A DNA stretch of 64,000 nucleotides, taken from the NCBI GenBank assembly GCA_013112585.1, contig JABFGH010000018.1, positions 1-64,000 on the forward strand, written 5' to 3'. Below, in pieces: positions 36,196 to 45,424 of this stretch (positions within the stretch are counted from its first letter, which is position 1; every line of letters starts with the position of its first letter). The position numbers and the translations under genes are program-made. The DNA is from Ignavibacteriota bacterium. GTDB taxonomy: Bacteria > Bacteroidota > Ignavibacteria > Ignavibacteriales > Melioribacteraceae. The notes below the pieces were generated by a model that worked only from the letters and a program-made list of their open reading frames with translations, did no database searches and had not been told where the DNA came from.

Positions 36196-36731
36196 ATTTA
36201 GATTGCAGCACTCCAAGTAAATCACCTTATATTCCTTTCAATTTCTTTGTGACTTCGAGTCTTTGTGGCGAAAGGAAAAAAATTATGCCGCTAAGGCACA
36301 AAGGCACTAAGTTTCACCTGGCAATATTTATTGAACTCCAATTATTTCTTAACATGAGTTAATAATTTAAGAAATACAATTCTCCTTTCGTTGGCATCAC
36401 AACTGTCCAAACAATTACATCCTTTAATAAGTGAAAAATTTTCTATAATTTGAGTCGCTTTTATTCACCAAAAATAATTATTGATTGCCTTATAATAAAC
36501 TTTTTCAGCATTGGATTAAATTTAACCTACTATTTATTTCCTACAATTCTACTAATTCAATTTTAACGCTTTGATCCTACATGAAGTTTAACACCAGTTT
36601 TTAATACCTAAGCATCTTGATATTTAAATAATATTTTCTTACAATTGAAAAGAGGTTTAGTTAAGCGTATTGGAATTTATCAGGAGCATTATAATTTTAT
36701 AAGTTTTCTGAACTACTAGCAGGATTACTTT
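36196..36731. other. Intergenic region carrying left copy of duplicated mltG leader
   Basis: No gene seen. Bases 36236-36485 are a near copy of the sequence just upstream of mltG. The remaining 246 bases before the type IX-secreted protein gene are A/T-rich and unique in this window; they should hold that gene's promoter. Confidence 0.8.
36236..36485 (+). repeat. About 250-bp direct repeat, copy A
   Basis: Matches 37658-37898 in direct orientation, about nine positions in ten by eye overall and nearly perfect over the last 125 bases. One indel of about nine bases lies in the middle. The first 80 bases contain the ctttgtgacttcgagtc and cacaaaggcactaagtttcac words, themselves a common interspersed repeat type. 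Confidence 0.88.
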
Positions 36732-37613
36732 ATGAAATCCAAGATTATTTATTTTTTTTTATTATTATCATTCCAGTTCCTACAAGCACAAACGCCAAAT
36801 CCACTCGATTTCTTTCCATCAGCGATTGGCAATTATTGGGAGTATACTACGAACTACGGCGATAGGTTTAGAACTTTTGTAAAAGACTCAATCGCAGAAG
36901 ATGGGAGTAAATATATTTTCCTTGCTGAGGGTGTAGAACCTTGGTTTAAAATTGATTCAAATCTTTGTGTTTATGTAGTACCATTTGGTATTAATTTTGA
37001 GTGGAAATTATATGATCTAAACGCAGATAGTGCTGATACTTGGATGGTTAGACCAGAAACAGCAAATTCTTTGAGGAGAGAGGCAAAGGTTAATGCAATT
37101 TATGATAGTTTTGTATTTGGTAGAATAAGGAGCGTAAGAGAAATTGATTACTGGGATTTGCAAATGGGTGATACGGTTATTAATCAATTTTCTTGGCCTA
37201 TTGAAACAGAATTTCTTGTTGAAGGAATTGGTGAATACCAAACTTGGTCTGCTGAAAGTGGGCCTACAAGAATTTTAAGAGGATGTATAATTGATGGTGA
37301 TACGCTTGGGAATATTACGACTGATTTGATGGATGATGGATTTTTAAAATTAGATTTTGAATTAGTACAAAACTATCCAAACCCTTTTAATCCATCAACA
37401 ACAATTGAGTTTAATTTACTGAAAGACGAAGAAATTAATTTGACGATTTACGATATGCTTGGACGGAAAGTTGCTATTCTACATAAAGGTTATCTGAGGG
37501 CTGGGGATCATAGAGTGCAATGGAATGCTGAAGGATTTGCAAGTGGGCTATATATATGCCGATTACAAGCTGGTGAGTTTACAAGATCGATTAAAATGTT
37601 GTTTGCCAAATAA
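36732..37613 (+). CDS. Secreted protein with type IX sorting domain
   Basis: A 293-residue protein with a signal peptide (KIIYFFLLLSFQFLQAQ) and a C-terminal type A sorting domain from about residue 214, starting VQNYPNPFNPSTTIEF and ending with GLYICRLQAGEFTRSIKML, which directs export by the type IX secretion system and surface attachment. The N-terminal part (NPLDFFPSAIGNYWEY) is of unknown function, a form repeated in many such proteins of this group. The gene lies between two copies of the mltG leader, which marks it as an inserted cassette. Confidence 0.85.
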   Translation: MKSKIIYFFLLLSFQFLQAQTPNPLDFFPSAIGNYWEYTTNYGDRFRTFVKDSIAEDGSKYIFLAEGVEPWFKIDSNLCVYVVPFGINFEWKLYDLNADSADTWMVRPETANSLRREAKVNAIYDSFVFGRIRSVREIDYWDLQMGDTVINQFSWPIETEFLVEGIGEYQTWSAESGPTRILRGCIIDGDTLGNITTDLMDDGFLKLDFELVQNYPNPFNPSTTIEFNLLKDEEINLTIYDMLGRKVAILHKGYLRAGDHRVQWNAEGFASGLYICRLQAGEFTRSIKMLFAK

Positions 37614-37657
37614 GCATAGATTTAATTGGATTCCCATAAATAATTCGTGTACACTCA

Positions 37658-37898
37658 TTTCAATTTCTTTGTGACTTCGAGTCTTAGTGGCGATGGGAAA
37701 AGATTTTGCCTCTAAGTCACAAAGGCACTAAGTTTCACCCGGCAATATTTATTTAACTCCAATTAATGCTTAACATAATTTAAGAAATACAATTCTCCTT
37801 TCGTTGGCATCATCACTGTCCAAACAATTACATCCTTTAATAAGTGAAAAATTTTCTATAATTTGAATCGCTTTTATTCACCAAAAATAATTATTGAT
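37658..37898 (+). repeat. About 241-bp direct repeat, copy B (mltG leader)
   Basis: The right partner of 36236-36485. It runs to within the mltG start codon: the shared sequence ends ttattgat and the ATG of mltG begins at 37897. It therefore contains the mltG promoter and leader. Confidence 0.88.
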
Positions 37899-38952
37899 GT
37901 TTGAAGACTTAAAAGATCTTATCAAAATAAAACCGCGTAAAAAGTTAACCAAAGATGAAATCTATTTATTGATAGCGTTCTTTGCTTTCTTTCTTGGAGT
38001 TTTTCTATTCACGTTTTACACGCCGAATTATTTTAATCAGGAAGAGCCAATTGAACTTAACATCAGCACGGGTATGTCGCTTAATCAAGTGATAGATTCT
38101 CTTTGTGCAAAAAATGTTATCCCGGGTAAAACGCCATTAAAGATTGCCGCATTTTTATACTTTGCCGAAGACAAAATAAAAGCAGGCAATTATAAAATTC
38201 CAAATGGTCTATCCTATTTCGGATTAATTGAACTGCTGCTTGAAGGAGCGCCTGAACCGCAAATAAAAGTTACAATTCAAGAGGGAATTTGGCAGCATAG
38301 ACTTGCCGCGCTTTTGCAAAATGAAATGGATATCGATTCGGCAAAAATAATGGAGCTGAGTAAAGATAAAAAGTTTATTAAAAGTTTAGGGCTTAATGTT
38401 AAAGACCTGGAAGGATACTTACTGCCGAACACTTATTACTTTTATAAAGAAAGTACGGAGAAAGATATTCTAAGAAAGCTGGTTAATGAAATGAATAAAG
38501 TATTCGATGCGGAAGCTAAATTTCAGATGAGAAAACTTAGACTTACTAAAAATAAAATTCTAACACTTGCATCGATCATAGAAGCTGAATCAAATATAAC
38601 GGAGGAGTTTGCAAGAATTTCCGGTGTATATCATAATAGATTGCGTAAGGGTTATAAACTGCAGGCAGACCCGACTGTGCAGTATCTTAAGCGGCACAGA
38701 AAACATAATAAAATTTACTACAAAGATTTAGAAATCGAATCTCCTTTTAACACTTATAAAAATTATGGTTTACCGCCCCAGCCTATAAATAACCCCGGTA
38801 AGGAAGCAGTGATGGCTGCTCTTTATCCTGAGGAACACAATTATTTATATTTTGTAGCAGACGGTACAGGGCATCATAAATTTGCTAAATCATTAAATGA
38901 ACATAATAAAAATGTGAGTGACTACAGACGTTGGCGAAGAGAAAACAATTAA
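37897..38952 (+). CDS. mltG: Endolytic murein transglycosylase MltG
   Basis: A 351-residue inner-membrane YceG-like protein that cleaves nascent glycan strands. A cytoplasmic tail is followed by a membrane helix (LLIAFFAFFLGVFLFTFY), a LysM-like region, and the catalytic domain with LASIIEAESN (glutamate near residue 229), GVYHNRL, ADPTVQY and the ending LYFVADGTGHHKF. No clear ribosome site; A-rich bases precede the ATG. The next gene starts 22 bases before its stop. Confidence 0.92.
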   Translation: MFEDLKDLIKIKPRKKLTKDEIYLLIAFFAFFLGVFLFTFYTPNYFNQEEPIELNISTGMSLNQVIDSLCAKNVIPGKTPLKIAAFLYFAEDKIKAGNYKIPNGLSYFGLIELLLEGAPEPQIKVTIQEGIWQHRLAALLQNEMDIDSAKIMELSKDKKFIKSLGLNVKDLEGYLLPNTYYFYKESTEKDILRKLVNEMNKVFDAEAKFQMRKLRLTKNKILTLASIIEAESNITEEFARISGVYHNRLRKGYKLQADPTVQYLKRHRKHNKIYYKDLEIESPFNTYKNYGLPPQPINNPGKEAVMAALYPEEHNYLYFVADGTGHHKFAKSLNEHNKNVSDYRRWRRENN

Positions 38953-40616
38953 TTAAGGCACTGCTTCTACTATTTTTACTTATCGTATTGGTAACCTGCG
39001 CAAATCAAATTGCACCAAGCGGGGGAGACCCTGATCTAACTCCGCCGATAGTTATTGAGATTTATCCCAAAGCAAGCACAACAAACTTTGATGATAATTA
39101 TTTCGAGATCACTTTTTCGGAATACGTTGATAAGAGATCGGTGAAAGAATCTATTTTTATTTCACCGGAGATCGAGAGCCAAATTGAATATGACTGGAGC
39201 GGAACGACGGTTGAAGTCAGTTTTGAAGACAGCTTAAAGCCGAATACCACTTACAGCATTACAGTAGGAACTGACGTTGCTGACATTAACAATCGTAATA
39301 AAATGAGCGAGGCATTTAATTTTGCGTTTTCAACGGGACCCGAAATTGACGAAGGAAGGATAAGCGGACAGGTATATGATGCTAATCCTGATGGGGTAAT
39401 AATGTGCGCATATAAAATTGATGCTGAAGAATATAATCCGGTTGAAAACAAACCTGCGTACAGATCACAAGTGGGAAGCAATGGAAAGTTTAGTTTCTTA
39501 GCTTTGGCTCCCGGCACTTACAGGGTTGCAGCACTTCGTGATGAGTTCCGTGATTACCTTTATAATATTGAGGAAGATGCTTACGGTACTCTTTATAAGG
39601 ATGTTATTTTAAGCAAAGAAAATCCAATTGTACAAAACATGAACTTTAAGTTAACGCGTCAAGATACTACTCCGCCGGATATTTTAGCGGTTACTATGAC
39701 AGACGATTATCATTTCCTAGTTGAGTTTAGTGAGTATATTGACAGCACAAGGCTGAGTAAAAATAATTTTTATTTATTCGATTCCACTGAATCGCGATTA
39801 ATAAATTTTGAACAGCTTTTTAAAGGTTTAGCGAAACCCAAGAGTTTGTTTTTAACTTTTAACGATAGTCTGAATGAAGATTCTGAAAACTATTTAATTG
39901 CGAAAAATATTTTTGATAATTTTTCTAATCAGCTTGAATATCAATCAACATCGGTTGCAGTTAATTCTGAACCGGATACATTGAGACCGGAAATAAGCGG
40001 ATTAAAAACTGATTACCCGGATAACAGGCTTGGTATTGTGAACCCTGCATTCACATTAAATTTTAATGATGGAATAAATAATGTGCTTGCCTTAACTGCA
40101 CTTGCACTTTTTGATAGTAGAAATAGAAAATTAAATTTAGAATTTGATTTTATTGATGATGCATCATTAAAAGTAATTGTAAAAAACAAAATTGAATCAC
40201 GCAGTGAGTTTGATCTGAAAATTGATCTGACAAAAATAGTTGATATAGCAGGGAATAGGGGTGATTCAACTGAAACCATAAAAGTTTATTCAATAAATGA
40301 ATTGGATTTTACAGGTGTAAGCGGGAGTGTTTTAGCTGATCAAAATTATGATAATCTAAAAGTAGTTTTAGAATCTGTTGGAACAGGCAGCAAGGTTTAT
40401 AATGCTGATGTTGATTCCGTTAATAATTTTAAAATAAATAGAGTTGTACCGGGTAAGTATTTAATATGGTCATATGATGATAAGGACAGCAGCGGTTCAT
40501 ACAGTTACGGGAATATTTTTCCGTTTGAGGAATCTGAAAAATTTGCCTATTACCCGGATACATTAAACTTGCGTGCCCGCTGGCCTGTTGGGGATGTTTT
40601 TATCAATTTTGATTGA
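38931..40616 (+). CDS. Lipoprotein with SbsA-type Ig-like domain (Big_5)
   Basis: A 561-residue lipoprotein starting at TTG 38931 within the end of mltG. The signal LLLLFLLIVLVTC leads to a lipidated cysteine near residue 23. The N-terminal domain (TPPIVIEIYPKASTTNFDDN through PNTTYSITVGTDVADI) is a bacterial Ig-like domain of the Big_5/SbsA kind, followed by a carboxypeptidase-regulatory-like segment (ISGQVYDAN...LAPGTYRVAALRD) and further Ig-like repeats. Probably a cell-envelope structural or binding protein. Translation is probably coupled to mltG. Confidence 0.82.
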   Translation: MAKRKQLIKALLLLFLLIVLVTCANQIAPSGGDPDLTPPIVIEIYPKASTTNFDDNYFEITFSEYVDKRSVKESIFISPEIESQIEYDWSGTTVEVSFEDSLKPNTTYSITVGTDVADINNRNKMSEAFNFAFSTGPEIDEGRISGQVYDANPDGVIMCAYKIDAEEYNPVENKPAYRSQVGSNGKFSFLALAPGTYRVAALRDEFRDYLYNIEEDAYGTLYKDVILSKENPIVQNMNFKLTRQDTTPPDILAVTMTDDYHFLVEFSEYIDSTRLSKNNFYLFDSTESRLINFEQLFKGLAKPKSLFLTFNDSLNEDSENYLIAKNIFDNFSNQLEYQSTSVAVNSEPDTLRPEISGLKTDYPDNRLGIVNPAFTLNFNDGINNVLALTALALFDSRNRKLNLEFDFIDDASLKVIVKNKIESRSEFDLKIDLTKIVDIAGNRGDSTETIKVYSINELDFTGVSGSVLADQNYDNLKVVLESVGTGSKVYNADVDSVNNFKINRVVPGKYLIWSYDDKDSSGSYSYGNIFPFEESEKFAYYPDTLNLRARWPVGDVFINFD

Positions 40617-41267
40617 AGAATATTTTTAATGTTGAAAGATATCATTCGGGTATTTTTGTTGAACCGCTAACGCGGTTCCGTTATTGTTAGTGTCTTTATT
40701 CAGGCTGCAAACATTGAACTCCTCTGGAGTTCTTTTCAAAAAAAATAATAGTTGTTTTGGAGACTGCAGCGCGGTCATATGTTTGTAGCAAGAAAGAAGA
40801 GGAACGAAAAAACAGAACCACGGATGTGGTTCAATGTGGGAAGATATCATTCGGGTATTTTTGTTGAACCACTAACGCGGTTCCGGTATAGCTAGCGTTT
40901 TTATTAAGGCTACAAACATTGAACTCCTCTGGAGTTCTTTCCAAAAAAATAATAGTTGTTTTGGAGACCGCAGCGCGGTCATATGTTTGTAGCAAAAAAA
41001 GAAGAAGAAAGATAAAACAGAACCACGGATGTGGTTCAATGTGAGAAGATATCATTCGGGTATTTTTGTTGAACCGCTAACGCGGTTCCGGTATTGTTAG
41101 TGTTTTTATTCAGGCTACAAACATTGAACTCCGCTGGAGTTCTCAAAGCCAAACAAAAATCCCACAATTGTTTTTACGACCGCAGCGCGGTCATATGTTT
41201 GTAGCAAGGAGTAAGGAAAAGGATAAATGAACCACGGATGTGGTTCAACGAAAAACCTCACAAAATT
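40617..41267. other. Intergenic region filled by tandem 205-bp repeats
   Basis: The 650 bases between convergent genes are almost completely the three-copy tandem repeat. No gene is supported. Two 74-codon open frames on the - strand are the same repeat translated twice. No separate terminator is called; the hairpins in the repeat could serve both flanking genes. Confidence 0.85.
40637..41249. repeat. Three tandem copies of a 205-bp four-hairpin unit
   Basis: The landmark agatatcattcggg occurs at 40637, 40842 and 41047, exactly 205 bases apart. Each unit has four hairpins in the same order: aaccgc/gcggtt, gaactc/gagttc, gaccgc/gcggtc and aaccac/gtggtt, each with a 3-5 base loop, separated by A/T-rich spacers that include tgtttgtagcaa. 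Copies differ at scattered positions, mostly in spacers; copy 2 has a changed first arm. The third copy stops just before the NamZ gene's 3' end. Confidence 0.93.
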
Positions 41268-42503
41268 TTATTCATACATAAAATATTTCTTAGATAACTT
41301 CCTGAACTCATCAACATCCTTTTCCCAATATCCTTTTACATCTTCGTATAAATAATTTTCCGTAAACATTTTCCTGATCTTATCTGTCCCGCAAACCTTA
41401 TCAAACATTCCAAATCTATTTTGACGCATTTCAAAAATATCTTTTTCGGGATAAAGCTTATTGTGTTCCTGCAAAAAATAAAATTGTATTTCCGTTAAAT
41501 TAACTTTGCTGTAATCGATAATGTGAATTTGTACTCCGTTAACTTTTTCACCCTTGCTTACTGAATAATAGGGGACATAAGAAACAGGTCGGAATTTAAC
41601 TCCGGCTAAATTCAAACTATTCATTCGCTCGGAAATATCATAAGCATCAATCCAGGGTGCGGCAAATGTTCTAAACGGTACAGTGTAACCAACGCCGATA
41701 GATACAACATACAACTCGCCTAAAATTCCCGTGGCAGGATAATAAAAAGGGGATTCCATGTAAGGCAGATGCGGTGAAGTCGGTATCCATTCAAGTCCCG
41801 TATCGACAAATGTCATATCCCTTTTCCATCCTTCCATGCCAACAACTTTCAAATTACACTTAACTCCATTTTCCAGCATCTTTTCATTGTTAAGCATTTC
41901 GGCAAGTTCACCGCAAGTTAAGCCGTAAATGTAGGGTATCTTAAATTGGCTAACGAAGGAGATAAATCCATCTTCAACTAAATTTCCCTCTACTTTTTCG
42001 CCGCCCAGGGGGTTCGGTCTATCGAGCACGATGAACTCAATATTATGTTCAGCGGCGGCTTCCATCGCAACACCCATCGTACTGATGTAGGTATAAGAGC
42101 GGCATCCGTTATCCTGAATATCATAAACTAATGCATCAATACTTTTCAGCATTTCTTCATTTGGTTTTCTGGTTTTTCCGTAAAGGGAATAAACAGGAAC
42201 GCCCGTTTTTTCATCGGTATAAAATTTTACTTTTTCTCCTGCTTCATAATCACCTCGCACTCCATGTTCAGGTCCGAATAATGCAACGAGTTCAACATTT
42301 TCAGCTTCGTGCAGAATATCAACAGTGGATTTGAAATTATTATCCATTCCGGTCGGGTTAGTAATCAATCCAACCTTTTTGCCTTTAAGAATTTTGAAGT
42401 CGGTATCCTTTAAAACTTCAATACCTGTTTTGATAACCGGATTACCTGCAATAATTAAATTCGCTGCAATTAATGTGATAATTAAAAATAATAGCTTTTT
42501 CAT
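41268..42503 (-). CDS. namZ: Exo-beta-N-acetylmuramidase (NamZ, DUF1343 family)
   Basis: A 411-residue secreted protein with a signal peptide (KKLLFLIITLIAANLIIAG). It carries the family motifs GLITNPTG, LFGPEHGVRGDYEAG, YDIQDNGCRSYTYISTMG and DRPNPLGG. NamZ releases MurNAc from the non-reducing end of glycan fragments during peptidoglycan recycling. Encoded 25 bases downstream of hutI on the - strand, so the two are likely cotranscribed. Function follows from the family; specificity is not shown here. Confidence 0.88.
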   Translation of the reverse strand: MKKLLFLIITLIAANLIIAGNPVIKTGIEVLKDTDFKILKGKKVGLITNPTGMDNNFKSTVDILHEAENVELVALFGPEHGVRGDYEAGEKVKFYTDEKTGVPVYSLYGKTRKPNEEMLKSIDALVYDIQDNGCRSYTYISTMGVAMEAAAEHNIEFIVLDRPNPLGGEKVEGNLVEDGFISFVSQFKIPYIYGLTCGELAEMLNNEKMLENGVKCNLKVVGMEGWKRDMTFVDTGLEWIPTSPHLPYMESPFYYPATGILGELYVVSIGVGYTVPFRTFAAPWIDAYDISERMNSLNLAGVKFRPVSYVPYYSVSKGEKVNGVQIHIIDYSKVNLTEIQFYFLQEHNKLYPEKDIFEMRQNRFGMFDKVCGTDKIRKMFTENYLYEDVKGYWEKDVDEFRKLSKKYFMYE

Positions 42504-42528
42504 TTCTATTTTTCCTTTAAAACAATAA

Positions 42529-43770
42529 TTAATTTTGATAAATAATTTTACCGTTTTTGATTGTAATGCAGTTTAAGTTTTTACCAACATTGTAAACAAT
42601 ATCAGAATATTCAGTAGTATCAAAAACTGCAAAGTCAGCCTTCTTCCCAATTTCCAAACTGCCTATTGAGGTACTCACATCAAGTGCTTTTGCAGCATTA
42701 ATTGTAACTGCGGATAAAGTTTCTTCAATTGTCATATTCATTTTTAATGCTGCCAAACTCATAATAAAACTTAAATTAGAAATATGTGATGAACCGGGAT
42801 TGTAATCAGTTGCCAGTGCTACAATAGCATTATTCTCAATAAGTTTTCTTGCAGGTGCAAAATCGTAATCCAGGAAGAACGAAACACCCGGCAGCAGCAC
42901 CGCGGTTGTTTCACTTTTTGAGAGCGCATCAATATCATTCTCTGCAAGCACCTCAAGATGATCAACACTTATTGCTTTGTTATTTAAAGCAGTCTGCAGT
43001 CCGCCAATATTGTTGAATTGTTCGGTATGTAATTTTAATTTCAAACCATGTTCGCGAGCTTTAACAAAAATAATTTCAGTTTCATCGGCAGAGAAAGCTG
43101 TCTGCTCGCAAAATGCATCACAAAATTGTGCTAATTTATTTTCTGCAATGTAAGGCATCAATTCTTCTGTAATTACATCAATGTACTGCTGATGATCGTT
43201 TTTATATTCCGGCGGAAAAGTATGTGCACCTAAAAAAGTAGGGATAATATCGATGGGAAAAATTTTATTTAAATGGTTAATTACTTGAAGAAGTTTTATT
43301 TCATCATAGTAACTTAAACCGTACCCGCTCTTTATTTCCAGGGTGGTAATGCCTTGCGAAATAAAATAATTTATTCTTGGCTGAACCAGCGATACAAGTT
43401 CATCGAAGGAAGATTTACGAACAGCTTGCACTGTTGCATTAATTCCTCCTCCGGCTTCGGCAATTTCTTCATAGCTTTTCCCGCCGAGTCTAAGTCTAAA
43501 TTCCTCTGCCCGCGAGCCTGCATAGGCTGTATGGGTGTGGCATTCAACAAGTCCGGGTGTAACTACTTTACCTGCTGCATCAATAATATTATCAAAATCA
43601 GAATCTGAAACCGATGCGGATTTTACAAAATCCTTAATTATTTCATCTTCAATAATTATGGAATGTTCGTAAAGAGGGTAAACCTCTTGTAAATCCTTAC
43701 CCCGTTTTAAGTTTCTGCCTTCCGTATCTACGGTGATTATTTGGGATGAGTTTTTGATTAGTGTGCGCAT
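42529..43770 (-). CDS. hutI: Imidazolonepropionase
   Basis: A 413-residue amidohydrolase of histidine degradation, converting imidazolonepropionate to formiminoglutamate. The metal site VECHTHTAYAGSRAEEF near residues 75-91, IEIKSGYGL-like LEIKSGYGLSY, FLGAHTFPPEY and ATDYNPGSS are typical of HutI. No hutH, hutU or hutG is in the window, so the rest of the pathway must be elsewhere. It is the first gene of a - strand pair with namZ. Confidence 0.93.
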   Translation of the reverse strand: MRTLIKNSSQIITVDTEGRNLKRGKDLQEVYPLYEHSIIIEDEIIKDFVKSASVSDSDFDNIIDAAGKVVTPGLVECHTHTAYAGSRAEEFRLRLGGKSYEEIAEAGGGINATVQAVRKSSFDELVSLVQPRINYFISQGITTLEIKSGYGLSYYDEIKLLQVINHLNKIFPIDIIPTFLGAHTFPPEYKNDHQQYIDVITEELMPYIAENKLAQFCDAFCEQTAFSADETEIIFVKAREHGLKLKLHTEQFNNIGGLQTALNNKAISVDHLEVLAENDIDALSKSETTAVLLPGVSFFLDYDFAPARKLIENNAIVALATDYNPGSSHISNLSFIMSLAALKMNMTIEETLSAVTINAAKALDVSTSIGSLEIGKKADFAVFDTTEYSDIVYNVGKNLNCITIKNGKIIYQN

Positions 43771-43921
43771 AAATTTTATTATTGGAATATTTATAAAATA
43801 TTTGTTCAGAAAAGGAAAATCATAAATGAAAGAAGCAACGTCAAATATGCTAAATTTTTTGTCAATATGTCAATATTTTATTAAATTGCATACTTAAAAA
43901 AATAAAGTAATAAGGATAAAA

Positions 43922-45415
43922 ATGCCTCCCGCCAAAAAGCTTAAAATATTGTTCGTAACTTCGGAAGTAGTTCCATTTATTAAAACAGGTGGTTTAGCAG
44001 ATGTTTCATCAGCACTACCGCAAACATTGCAGGAAATGGGTCATCAAGTTAGGATAGTTGTTCCTAAATACGGAGCCATAGACGAGCGTAAATATAAAAT
44101 TCACGAAGTTGTGCGGCTTAAAGATTTAGAGACCAATATTGGCGATAAAGAAGTTATCTTTTCATTAAGATCATCTTTTTTAGTTGGTAAAAAAGTACGA
44201 GTGCAGCTCTACTTTTTAGATAACCAAGAATACTTCGGCAGCCGCCATAGTTTATATTCTGATCCCCTTACAGGTAAGGACTTTAAAGATAACCACGAGC
44301 GGTTTACACTGCTTGCAAAATCTGTGTTTGAATTAATTCAAAAGTTAGGCTGGGTTCCCGATATTATTCACTGCAACGATTGGCAGTGCGGTTTAATTCC
44401 TGCTTACTTAAAAACAGTTTACAAAGATGAAGAATTATTTAAACCCGTTAAAAGTTTATTTACAATTCATAATCTTGCGTTCCAAGGAGAATTTGCAAAA
44501 TCAACATTTAAGTACTTAGGCTTGCCCGATGAACTTAATTCAGAAGAGGGTATTTTACATAAAGGAAAAATAAACTTTTTGAAAAGCGGGCTGCAATACG
44601 CCGATGTAATAAATACAGTTAGTGAAAAATATGCTAAAGAGATAAGTACCGATAAACAATTTAGTGCCGGACTTGAAGATATATTAAAGAAACGCAAAAA
44701 AGATATTTACGGAATTATTAATGGTATCGATACTTCAATTTGGAATCCCGAAAAAGATAATCAGATTGCTAAAAAGTACAATATAAAAACTCTTGAAAAC
44801 AAAGCACAAAACAAGAAAGCTCTTGCCGATAAATTTGGTTTTGAGTATAAAGAAGATGTTCCGATTATTGGTATGATTTCAAGATTATATGACAGCAAAG
44901 GTTTCGATCTTATTCAAAAGGTATTCAAAGACTTAATGAAATTAGATATCCGTCTGATTCTTTTAGGTACGGGAGAAAAAAAATATCATCAATTTTTTGA
45001 AAATGCTGCGGGCAAACATTCCGATAAATTCACATGCTATTTAGGCTTTGATGATCAATTAGCACATTTAATTGAAGCCGGGTCCGATATGTTTTTAATG
45101 CCTTCGCTCTACGAGCCATGCGGTTTGAACCAAATGTACAGCTTAGTTTACGGCACAGTTCCAATAGTAAGAGAAACCGGCGGTTTGGCTGATACAGTAA
45201 GTCCTTATTCGGCAAAAAATACAAACGGAAACGGATTTGTATTCAAAAAATATGATGCAAAGATAATGCTTGCCGAAGTTAAAAAAGCTGTTAAGCTTTA
45301 TAATACAGATCAAAAAACTTGGACAAAAATAATGAAGAACGGGATGAAATCGAATTTCACCTGGTTAAATTCTTCAAAAAAATACGTTGATTTATACAAG
45401 AAGGTTATCGGCTAA
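43922..45415 (+). CDS. glgA: Glycogen synthase (ADP-glucose type)
   Basis: A 497-residue GT5 enzyme building alpha-1,4-glucan. The ADP-glucose loop KTGGLADVSSALP is at about residues 21-33, with ITNG-like IINGIDTSIWNP, IGMISRLYDSKGFDL, and LMPSLYEPCGLNQMYSL and RETGGLADTV in the C-domain. Length fits. An aagga ribosome site precedes the ATG. It stands divergent from hutI across a 150-base gap and leads a long + strand run. Confidence 0.95.
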   Translation: MPPAKKLKILFVTSEVVPFIKTGGLADVSSALPQTLQEMGHQVRIVVPKYGAIDERKYKIHEVVRLKDLETNIGDKEVIFSLRSSFLVGKKVRVQLYFLDNQEYFGSRHSLYSDPLTGKDFKDNHERFTLLAKSVFELIQKLGWVPDIIHCNDWQCGLIPAYLKTVYKDEELFKPVKSLFTIHNLAFQGEFAKSTFKYLGLPDELNSEEGILHKGKINFLKSGLQYADVINTVSEKYAKEISTDKQFSAGLEDILKKRKKDIYGIINGIDTSIWNPEKDNQIAKKYNIKTLENKAQNKKALADKFGFEYKEDVPIIGMISRLYDSKGFDLIQKVFKDLMKLDIRLILLGTGEKKYHQFFENAAGKHSDKFTCYLGFDDQLAHLIEAGSDMFLMPSLYEPCGLNQMYSLVYGTVPIVRETGGLADTVSPYSAKNTNGNGFVFKKYDAKIMLAEVKKAVKLYNTDQKTWTKIMKNGMKSNFTWLNSSKKYVDLYKKVIG

Positions 45416-45424
45416 TATAAATTA

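Noticed and set aside
36174-36362. 62-codon frame after the lipoprotein gene
   Set aside because: Overlaps the lipoprotein end in another frame and runs through the direct repeat; no ribosome site.
40626-41055. Two related 74-codon - strand frames in the tandem repeats
   Set aside because: They are the same repeat unit read twice; the period of 205 is not divisible by three, and no ribosome site is present.
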